Source of the DNA: Lentinus brumalis
Lineage: Eukaryota; Basidiomycota; Agaricomycetes; Polyporales; Polyporaceae
NCBI GenBank assembly: GCA_001792895.1
Contig: MARA01000032.1
Location: forward strand, 124,001-188,000
Length of the DNA: 64,000 bases
Direction: 5' to 3'
Shown: positions 23,901-32,301 of the stretch, piece by piece
Layout: each line of letters opens with the position of its first letter
Position numbering within the stretch: the first letter of the stretch is position 1
Translations under genes and position numbers: made by a program
The notes under the pieces: generated by a model
The model's database searches: none
Seen by the model: only the letters and a program-made list of their open reading frames with translations
Told to the model about the DNA's origin: nothing

Positions 23901-25073
23901 AGAGGTCTCCAGGTGTCACTTCTGGCTTCACCGAAGTTGAAAATGGTTGAAGGAGACCTCAGTGCCCGCGGGTTAGGACTCCCTGCCCAGACGCTCGATG
24001 AGGTGAGTTAATAGAAGTGGCCCGGATCGCAGTACGCAGCATGGCTGACATTTCCGACCTCTCTTGAGATCAAACGATCCACGACGCATATCTTACACAA
24101 TGGTCAGTTCACGTACATATGCACGTGTAGTCACGCTGAGTCCAGCCACACAGCTTGGAGAGTTAACTTCAAACTAGCTCTTGCCTCGTTCGAGACCGAA
24201 CTGGCGGGCCTCCAGAATCTCATCGAAGTGGCCCTCAGCTCGCCTTACACTGTACCACCCAAGATCCAGTTCGTCAGCTCAATTGGAGTCTTCCGCGGTG
24301 AGACGCCTGCAACCCACTTCGATATCTTTGAGTGCTCATCAATGCCTCAGAATATCGGCTTTCTGGACCGATCCATGAGGAGCCTGCCCCACCGTTCGCT
24401 GCCCTTGGAAGAGGCTATTCAGAGTCCAAGTGGATTGCGGAAGAGATCCTCTGCAATATCGCCGAGAGGGAAGGTGTCCCCGTCAGCGTCGTTCGTCTCG
24501 GACAGCTATGTGGCGATCGAAACGGACATTGGAACGAGAGCGAATGGTTCCCTGCAATGGTCAAATCAAGCCTCCATATCGGATGCCTGCCCGACATAAC
24601 CACTGTATGGGCCCTTTCTGATCGCGGATCTATATTTTTTCTAACATGCAAACGGTCCCTGCCTGCAGGATGCGGCCTTCGTACCGAGCTACCTTGCTGC
24701 TCGTGCAATGGTGGAGATGCTCAATACCTCTTCTCGGATCCTTCACCTACTTCATCCCCGACCGGTCTCTTCACGAACGCTCATGGAGCCTATAGCAGAA
24801 GCCCTCGGCGTGCATATCGTCGCCTATTCGGACTGGCTTTTCGCGCTGGAGAAGACAGCATTGGCTGACGGGACTGTGAAGGAGCTCGATATAATGCTCC
24901 GAAAGAATCCTGCGTTGATATTACTCGACTTTTTCCGTGCGAGGACGTTTGACGGGACATTCTCAACGCAGGAGGCTGTTAGGGCGTCGCAGGAGCTTGC
25001 ACGACTTCCGCCGCTGGGGCCAGAGGATGGCGGTCGATGGATCTTGGCATGGCGCAGCTCTGGTTTCCTGTAG
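20934..25073 (+). CDS. adenylate-forming reductase, NRPS-like (A-T-R)
   Basis: Nineteen exons close in phase to 1039 aa. Residues 1-560 are an adenylation domain with the AMP-binding loop [14 protein letters not shown], the YGSTEVGS motif and the [25 protein letters not shown] core. Residues about 590-700 are the thiolation domain with the phosphopantetheine site [17 protein letters not shown], split by an intron inside the DS pair. The rest is a thioester reductase with the Rossmann loop [17 protein letters not shown] and the catalytic YSESKW. There is no condensation or thioesterase domain. Such enzymes activate a carboxylic acid as its adenylate, load it on the carrier and release an aldehyde with NADPH; relatives include alpha-aminoadipate reductase and many basidiomycete secondary-metabolism enzymes. 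The substrate cannot be read by eye. Its P450 and hydrolase neighbours would suit product tailoring, but SPF1 lies between. Confidence 0.93.
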
Positions 25074-25230
25074 AGACGGCTAGAACTTGTGATCAGTCGC
25101 ACTGGTTTTGTTTGGGAGGTATTACGTTCATCAGTCGTGCCAATCGACCATTTGTTCGCGACGATCATCGTGGGGGGTTAGCTATTCCAATCCTTCCCCC
25201 AAACGACTTGGATTATCGAGACATGCCGAC

Positions 25231-25960
25231 TCATATAGTCCCGTCCTGGATATCATATCGTGTGGTATACATACAAGTGCACAGCGGTATCTTAACACGC
25301 TCACGCGGCTTGAACAATCGCTCCAACCAATACTTGTCATGGTCTTTCGTGATCAACGCACCGGGCTTGGCTCCAACGGGCCAAGAAACATTCTCAGCGA
25401 GATCATCCGGGTACCGCGCTACCCCCTCCAACCCGGCCCAGTCGAAATCAATGAGGCAAATATCCCCCTCCCTGTTGACCAGGATGTTCGGCCACCGCAA
25501 GTCTCCGTGCGTCATTCCCTGACTGTGCAGCAGGCTCACAGGCTCCCGCAGCTTGTCGCGCAGCGGCTTCCGCGCGACTTCCCACATCGTGAGTCCACTG
25601 GGGACATACTCGGTTACGACCATCTCCATACGAGTATACCCAGGAAACTCTGGATACGGTGAGCTACAATAGACCAGGGCTGGCGCGCAGTTTGCGGCCG
25701 CGAGGAGGCGGTGTGCCTCCGCGGAATAGCGTGGGGTAAACTTGACAACGGATTCACGATCACATCGGCGAAGGCGAGGAAGACTTTGTCGTGGGGCTCA
25801 AGGTCGGCGGACGTAGTAGAAGCCGACTACGACACCCGACGTGTCTTTGACGGAGGTAGTAGCTGAATCAAGCCAATTGTAGAACTGAGGCCGTGGAGGA
25901 GACAAGATTGCCGTCCGATACCATTCGTGTAGGTGCGACACAGATTGACGGAGGGTCCAG
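25231..25960 (-). pseudogene. kinase-like/phosphotransferase gene remnant
   Basis: The last open stretch (25780-25231) reads VVKFTPRYSAEAHRLLAAA, then VVTEYVPSG, then HGDLRWPNILV and LIDFDWAG. These match the ATP-site Lys region, catalytic HGDL..PNIL and metal-binding DFD of a basidiomycete family of small protein-kinase-fold proteins. Upstream, the same protein continues in other frames (SADLEPHDKVFLAFAD, then LHEWYRTAILSPPRPQFYNW), with slips near 25808-25816 and 25756-25766. Neither slip is at a long homopolymer and I find no intron to explain them. No start codon in frame is apparent. It is probably a decayed gene; a functional gene with sequencing errors is the alternative. Confidence 0.6.
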
Positions 25961-26321
25961 AGAAGGCGAGTCAACGTGCCGACGGTGAAAGAGTCGACGG
26001 TACATATCCAGCGCAGCAGATGCGACCCGAGGCAGTGTCAACTCCTGATACACCGACTTGTGGGTAATTGCGGAGCCATACACACTGAACGAGGAGCAGC
26101 AGAGTGTGACAGTGAATAGAGAGCAGCAGGTCGTGCTATGACGATGAGTGCCTAGTACTTACCCATGGGAAGTCAATGATCATACGTACATGAATCCTTG
26201 TCCAAGTCTCGTCGCATGCATTATATAATGGCAGCGCGAACTGCATCACTGCCTGAGGCTTCAGTCGAGCTCGATTTCACAACCGCTTGGAAGAGCAGAG
26301 GTAGTCTAGAAGTCTTTGTGA
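25961..26321. other. Spacer left of the inverted-repeat element
   Basis: It may include more of the kinase remnant (frame 25868-26083), but nothing can be aligned confidently. Confidence 0.35.
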
Positions 26322-26623
26322 GGGGGGTGCAGGCGACCCCCCGTGGGAACGTCGGAGGTTGTCTGAGTCTGAATCCTGCCAGAGGGAAGAACGAGCGCCT
26401 GAGCACCGTACCGCCACCGAATGCGTCGGGACAGACCCTCGTCCTCCTTCACGCAGTTCGAAGGCCCCAGGCATACAAAAAAATGCTGGATGGAAAGCGA
26501 TGATTGATTTGAAGGACATAGACAGGTCTTTGGGACTGGAAAATGTTCATGGACTGCGTGAAGCTGTCGCTCTCGAGCTGCTTTAAACTCCGCGTTCCCA
26601 CGGGGGGTCGCCTGCACCCCCCC
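26322..26623. mobile_element. Short element with 30 bp terminal inverted repeats (MITE-like)
   Basis: The left end (26322-26351) starts with GGGGGGTGCAGGCGA, then CCCCCCGTGGGAAC. The right end (26593-26623) is its reverse complement, with one extra C in the terminal run. Each repeat is also self-complementary (six G, nine bases, six C). The interior of about 240 bp has no convincing coding sequence. Size and structure fit a non-autonomous DNA element. A clear target-site duplication was not found (TGTGA on the left, TGTTA on the right). It sits between the kinase remnant and the RPVVVAG array. Confidence 0.6.
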
Positions 26624-26841
26624 TGTTAAACAATACCAGCCTCTATTCTAAAGGAACGACTATCTTCCGCTATAGAACTAGAGGCTGGCTTGCGAGCCTA
26701 AGCAGAGGCGCGGATGAAGAATCGGTCTGTAGGCGCCTGTCACCAACCACCGACCACAACTACCACCAGTGACCATCACCACGCAAAGTGCCAGTCCGTT
26801 CAATTGTTGCCTCCCAGTCCAGCTTTTTTCTGTTGCCAAGT

Positions 26842-27862
26842 ATGTCTGAGACATCGACTTCGAGTGCCAGCACACCCGCCCAATCGACCACTCCCCAATC
26901 CGAGGAATTCTGCACGCCTCGTCCTGTCGTCGTTGCTGGGATCGAGCTCCCTGAGGAAGAGATGTGGCGCTAATGGCTCCGCATCAAGAAATATGACTTG
27001 AAGATGCCAGTGGACCGAGGAATACGACTCCTGGCGGTCCTCGACATCGGGAAGTTCGTGCGATGCTACGGCTTGCGCTTCACAGTCTTCGGGGAAGGTT
27101 CTGAACCTCTCCGCTACATACTCGTCACTCAGTCCAAATGGTTCCACGCAGGCTATCTGGGCATGCCGGAGGAGCAAATCCCATACTATCCAGGACCTGG
27201 GGAATGCGAGGCACGTGGTCGCGCATTTCTCCAGAAATGCAGTGAGTAACACCTGTGATATGTTGACATGCCCACCCACTCATGACGCTTTAGAGGTTCA
27301 GGGAGCGGCGGAACTGCCGTACAGGACGCTCCTTGTCGGCGAAGATCCATCACTGTATGACACTTCCTCTGCCACTTTAACTACCAGACAGCACAGCGAG
27401 TTTCGTATCCCTCGTCCCGTCGTTGTGGCTGGAATAGAACTTCCTGAGCAGGAGATGTGGCGGTTATGGCTCCGCATCAAGAAATTCGACATGAAGACTC
27501 CAGTGGACCGCGAACTGCGTCTTCTGGCGGTCCTAAACATCGGAAACTTCGTGCGACGCTACGGCTTTCGCTTCACAGTCTTCGGGGAAGATTCTGAACC
27601 TCTCCGCTACATACTCGTCACTCAGTCCAAGTGGTTCCACGAAGGATATCTGGGCATGCCGGAGGAACAAATCCCGCTCTATCAGCCGGGGAAATGCGAG
27701 GAACGCGTCCGCGCATATCTACAGAAATCTAGTGAGTATTATTCGGGTGTGCTTGCCTCCGTGCCCACGTTGAGTACTCACTGCTACTTTGCAGAGGTTC
27801 GTGGGGCCGCTGACCTTCCTTTCAGGACGCTCCTCGTTGGTGAAGATCCATCACTTTATTGA
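26842..27862 (+). CDS. RPVVVAG-family double gene (copies B and C fused, internal stop)
   Basis: Three exons (26842-27241, 27294-27731, 27795-27862) stay in one frame for 302 codons and hold two whole family repeats. Copy B starts MSETSTSSASTP and runs through RPVVVAGIELPEEEMW, LVTQSKWFHAGYLGMPEEQI and, after its intron, VQGAAELPYRTLLVGEDPSLY. There the usual stop is absent and the frame runs straight into copy C (DTSSATLTTRQHSEFRIP...RPVVVAGIELPEQEMW...). Copy C has its own intron at the homologous place and ends in LLVGEDPSLY-stop. Copy B carries TAA at 26971-26973 where C and D have TTA or TTG (MWR-L-WLRIKK), a single substitution. Either B is a dying copy and C uses an internal start, or the stop is read through. 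Function is unknown. Confidence 0.65.
26971..26973 (+). other. Premature stop in copy B
   Basis: The codon is TAA in the context ATG TGG CGC TAA TGG CTC. Sister copies read TTA or TTG there, so one T-to-A change made the stop. It is not in a homopolymer and is therefore unlikely to be an indel error. Confidence 0.8.
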
Positions 27863-28505
27863 GTCTTGTGCGTTGCCCCACCTTTCCGCGGTCTTTTCCG
27901 GATGTTTTCCTCGCTGTCGATAGCTCTGTTGTATACTATTCGCGCGAGTCGCATCTCGTCGTCTTCCTCTATGTGATCCATGTGCACCGGGCGTGCCAGC
28001 GCTCAATCGGGATGTTCGACTCGAAATCTTCGATGTGTTATCCCGCCGGTATGGGTGGACAGCTTAATTCCCCTAGCAGACTATCAGGCATGCAGGCATG
28101 CCCACCAAGGAGTCAACGGACAGTGCGGACAGTATAAGTAGTACTTGGTACATACGGCACCAGTGCACTTAGTCTTCGTCCAGACATTCGGGGCGGGCAA
28201 CGTCTTTTGGCAATGCCAGTGCACATCAACGACACCTGACATTCTTTATGACGGTGCAGACGTTGCCTGAACGTGTCTTTGGAATCCTCTTTGGGCTGAC
28301 TGATTATGTAATCATGTTCACTTCGAGTTACTGAGTAAGTACTTATTCTGAGCCTCGAGGTCCCCGTCTTTCAACCTCACCGCGACTCGCCACTCCTCAA
28401 CGGGCTCAAGTCACGATAAGGTGCGAGTTCTCCGAATGCTTCGTACTTGACTGACTATTGTAGGCTCGGCGTGATAAGTACTACTAGGTTCATCTTTGGT
28501 CCATC
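27863..28505 (+). other. Spacer after copy C, duplicated after copy D
   Basis: The first roughly 220 bp (27863-28085) match the sequence after copy D (29019-29232), for example GGATGTTTTCCTCGCTGTCGA and GCGTGCCAGCGCTCAA. The duplication unit therefore extended past the stop codon. The decamer TAAGTACTTA lies at 28336-28345. Confidence 0.6.
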
Positions 28506-29018
28506 ATGTCGCCCGGGCCGACCACGTTCTCTGCTACGACCACCACCCCACAGGACGACGAATTCCGCGCTCCTCGTCCCATTGTCGTGGCTGGAATTGA
28601 GCTGCCAGAGGAAGAGATGTGGCGGTTGTGGCTCCGTATCAAGAAAAAAGACATCAAGACACCAGTGGACCCTGGTCGATGCCTTGTAGCCGTCCTTGAG
28701 CTTGGAGACTTCGTCAGACGCTACGGTTTCCGCTTCACAGTACTCGGGGAGGAAATTGATGACCCTATTGAGTATCTCCTGGTCACTCAGTCCAAGTGGT
28801 TCTACGAAGGATATCGGGGCATGCCGGACGATCAGATCCCGCTCTACAAGGAGGGGAAATGCGAGGAGCGCGCCCGCGTATTCCTTAAGAAATGCAGTGA
28901 GTACTACGCTGGTGTGCTTGACTCCATGCTCATATACTCACTACTTTTCAGAGGTTCGGGGGCCGCTGAACTTCCTTTCAGGACGCTCCTTGTCGGAGAA
29001 GATGCATCACTTCATTGA
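28506..29018 (+). CDS. RPVVVAG-family small protein, copy D
   Basis: Two exons (28506-28896, 28954-29018) give 151 aa starting MSPGPTTFSATTTTPQ. Core motifs are RPIVVAGIELPEEEMWRLWL, FVRRYGFRFTV, LVTQSKWFYEGYRGMPDDQI and CEERAR, with the C-terminal exon ending LPFRTLLVGEDASLH. The acceptor region reads TTTTCAGAGGTTCGGGGGCC. The first AG gives a frame that does not end in the family C-terminus because the G run is one shorter than in copy C. Using the second AG, 2 bp downstream, restores the family ending exactly, so I chose it. Retaining the 57 bp intron also keeps an open frame (170 aa). No known domain, signal peptide or membrane span is visible. Confidence 0.7.
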   Translation: MSPGPTTFSATTTTPQDDEFRAPRPIVVAGIELPEEEMWRLWLRIKKKDIKTPVDPGRCLVAVLELGDFVRRYGFRFTVLGEEIDDPIEYLLVTQSKWFYEGYRGMPDDQIPLYKEGKCEERARVFLKKCSEYYAGVLDSMLIYSLLFRGSGAAELPFRTLLVGEDASLH

Positions 29019-29548
29019 GCCCTGTGCGTTATTCCACATGTTTTATGGATGTTTTCCTCGCTGTCGATACTGTAGCTCTGTTGTATATCATCCTCGCATC
29101 TCATGGTCTGCCTCTCTGCGATCTGTCCTCTGCGTGCCAGCGCTCAAGCGGGTTTGTTTGACTCAAAATGTTCGATGTATCATCTACATGTCTCGCCGGT
29201 ATCAGTTGACACCTTGAATCACATAGCAGACTAGTGAACCTCTCCGACCCCAAACGTGAACGTGATCTCAACATATGCACTCCCTCATGCCTCCCGTCCG
29301 TACGGTGAATGTGTTGCGCTTGATCTGCATCGTCAAGGGGCTTTTGACAGAGCTATCCGTAACATGTAGATGTTTCTTCGTCACTAGTACTAAGCAGCTG
29401 GGATGACTGGAGGGAAATGCGGCGGTCTAAGAGGCCCTCGACCGACTGCCGGCAAGACCCAGTCAGTACGCCACAACCCCTCTCACTTTACTCTCACTTT
29501 CACCGCGACCATATGCATTGAGTAAACGCCGAAGACTTCGCGTTTGCC
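29019..29548 (+). other. Spacer between copies D and E
   Basis: The left 210 bp is the duplicated 3' flank described after copy C. The rest shows no gene. Confidence 0.5.
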
Positions 29549-30113
29549 ATGCCACCTTCACCCATGGGCGACACTGACAATAAAACCGTGACTCCTGACA
29601 TGCAGGAACGCTCCATGGACGAACCACCCCCACCAGAGAAGCAAATTCACATCCCTCGCCCGGTTGTGGTCGCTGGCCTAGAGTTCCCGCCAGAAGTGAT
29701 GTGGCGGTGGTATCTACGCCTCAAGGGCCTACCAGACGACACTCCTCCCGACCCCTCTCTTTACATGAACGGTGTAATCGCCATCGCAGACCTCGTCCGG
29801 CGAAAGAGCCTCCGCTTCACCGCACACGGCGAGATCGGCGAGCCTCTACGCTTCGTCATGGTGACGCAGGCCAAGTGGTTCGAGGAGGGCTACCTCGGTA
29901 TGCCCAAGGAGGAGATTCCTCTCCACCCTCCTGAGGAAGGGAAGTGCGAGAAACGGGCACGCAGGCTCCTGCGGGAGAAGTGGGGCAAGTAGTCTCCCCG
30001 CGATGCTTGTGTCGTGGTCCGCAATGCTGATAAGTGATGGTACAGAGATAGAGAATGCCGATGAACTCCCATATGTGACGTTCCTCGCAGGCGAGAACCC
30101 TGAACTGTATTGA
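29549..30113 (+). CDS. RPVVVAG-family small protein, copy E
   Basis: Two exons (29549-29984, 30046-30113) give 167 aa starting MPPSPMGDTDNKTVTPD. The core is RPVVVAGLEFPPEVMWRWYL, LVRRKSLRFTAHGE, then MVTQAKWFEEGYLGMPKEEI, and the last exon reads EIENADELPYVTFLAGENPELY. The intron falls at the family position but has a GC donor (GCAAGT at 29985) rather than GT, with acceptor TACAG at 30041-30045; only this choice joins the two conserved parts in frame. With Trp-Gly before the intron and AGENPELY at the end it groups with copy A, giving an A/E subtype distinct from the B/C/D subtype (VGEDPSLY). Function is unknown. Confidence 0.75.
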
Positions 30114-30755
30114 GCCGTCAGACTACGCATGGTGTGCCCCGGAGACTTCATCCAACTCACCGTTGCTTGTAACACCAATCTCACAATCTCCGATCTTCCT
30201 TCTGGATTCTCGGCGAGAGAGCATGCAAAAAGCTGGTTGACGATAATGCAGAGGACCAGGGACATGTGGAGTCTATAGCGACAGGCTGATTGCTCTCCGC
30301 GCACGCACCGCTACTCTGTTAGCCTGTGCACAAACGCAGTTACCATGCTCACGGTGACAGTGACGATACAAAAGTCTCCCGGTGGCGGGAATTGGAATTG
30401 CGAAGGTAAGTACGCCTGTGTGCATGCGGACTGTCTCAAGCCGAGACGTACGTCTCCCCATCGGCCGTAACGCTCCCGTCCTCCCTGACAAGGTTGCCGC
30501 CATGCACGATTCCAGACGCTCTCCAGTTCTTCCAAGAACGCGACCCCTGCTGCTCCGCGACGCAACCTGTCCCATTGAACTCCGTAACGAGCATTGACTC
30601 CGCGTTCCAATATCCAAGACTCCAAGCTCCAAGCTCCAAGCTGCTCGGGTACGCCACGTCCACTCCAACGGGGGCGAGGATCACGAGAGTGAGAAGGTTG
30701 CATTCCGAGCCACGTCCGGAGGACAGAGTCCCGGGAGGAGATGACCGAGGCAAGA
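30114..30755. other. Convergent spacer
   Basis: It lies between copy E (plus) and the capping enzyme (minus). It includes a short CCAAGCT repeat near 30622-30645. No gene is supported. Confidence 0.4.
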
Positions 30756-32114
30756 CTAGCGACCATCGCCCGCAGTCGCAGGGTTCGCATTCCGGCACAG
30801 TATGCGTGCATTGTTCACAAACGCATGCACGAGCTCGTCGAACGCGTTCTGCTCCGCGACGCTGTACTCGGGCAGCCCGCGCTTCGCCGCGGTCATCAGC
30901 AGGTAGTCCGAGTGCCGCAGCTCGACCTCGAGCTCGTGCAGAATCTCCGGCTGCATACAGGCATAAGCGTGAGCGGGGAAGAAGAGAAGGCGCAACAACG
31001 CACTTTTGAGTTAGGGCCGGATGTGGCGGTGACCTGGGTGAGGTCAATCGCGAATTCTTGGTGCGTGTAGCTCAGCCGGTCCTTTTTGCGGGAGTGGGTT
31101 GGCGACCCTAATGGCGGGGGAACTGCAGTGCGGGTAACAAGGAGCCATACATTGTCAGCATCGTATGGTGAAGCTTGAATATGAACAATCTGGGGGAACA
31201 CGAGCGCGACACCATAAAATGCAGTGGTATAGTTCCGGGGCTCGCAAGAACTCCAAACGCACCTGGGATTTCCATGTTTACACTAATCCGCCAGTCGACC
31301 GAGCGCTTCGGACAGAATATGTCGAGATTCCCCAGGCGGATCTTGCGCATGCACGCGCGTACCTCGCCAGTCTTCTCGTCGCGCGTGACGCGAAGCTTCT
31401 CGCCGCGCCCGCTCTCGGGCGCGTAGAAGTTGTCGATGAGGTGCAGGTGCTCGTAGTTGATGTTCATCTCGGGCTTCTCCAGTTTGAGCTTGTTGAGCAG
31501 GATGTTGAAGTGCTGGTGTTGTCTCTGCGAATGAGAACGGTGAGCATGAGTAAGCGCGTGGGCACACCCCAGACGTACTGCGGACATGTTCGACTCAAAG
31601 CGGAGGTCCATCATATTCGGCGCGATAACTGTACATTACGCGTCATATGGTAGGGAGCTGCACCGTCAATACCAGACGCAGGAGTACGAAAGCTGAGATA
31701 CGCACTTGACTCAACCAAGACTGGTAGCTGCAGCCTCTGTCCGCCCGCGCGCTCCCTCAACACACCGATCTTGGCCTCCACCTCGATGACCCCCCCTGTG
31801 TCCTGTGGTCGTTGGCTGATATGATAGTGGATGAAGTCTGCAACCTCGCGGATGAACTCGTCGAGGGGCTCGACGCCGATTATGGACGGCGATAGCAGTG
31901 GCAACGCGTCGGAACCCGCGTCGGAGTTCGTGCTTGCGTGCGCATCTCCATCTCCCTGTCCGGGGGCGTGTCCGTTGGACATTTGGTGTTCCGTATGCGT
32001 CTGGTTAGAGGAAGAGGCTTGCGGTGCTTGCGGGGACGAACGACGAGCGCGTTTTGACGGACGAGAGTCTGATGTGTCGCGTTCGGAGTCTGACGAGTGG
32101 GGGTCACGGTCCAT
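30756..32114 (-). CDS. CET1: mRNA-capping enzyme beta subunit, RNA 5'-triphosphatase (CET1-type)
   Basis: Five exons (32114-31706, 31628-31579, 31524-31263, 31122-31034, 30950-30756) give 334 aa. An acidic/Ser-rich N-terminal tail with a SKRARRSS nuclear signal precedes the triphosphate-tunnel metalloenzyme domain. Motif A is VIEVEAKIG, followed by RFESNMSARQHQHFN. The strand residues KLRVTRDEKTGEV and CMRKIRLGNLDIFCP come next, then VDWRISVN and the closing motif ILHELEVELRH with metal-binding Glu residues. This fungal family removes the gamma phosphate of nascent RNA before GMP transfer, using Mn or Mg, and is unrelated to the animal enzyme. The last introns are long for the region (140 and 83 bp). 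It is head-to-head with the E1-alpha gene (187 bp). Confidence 0.9.
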
Positions 32115-32301
32115 GCAGTTCGCTGTAGTAGCGCGTATAGTTCTGTAGCAAGAGGTTACTAGACACAGCGAGCAAGACGAGGAAGGGGCTGAGCTCGACG
32201 CGCACGCCGATTGCAGACCGAGCCGACGCCTGCACGTGGCGCGCTCAGCCACCCCCGCATCGGCGTCTCCCCGCACTCAGCTGCTCTTGCTCTTGTCCAC
32301 C

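Noticed and set aside
30606..30650. CCAAGCT tandem repeat
   Set aside because: Only about three units; too short to call more than a chance microsatellite.
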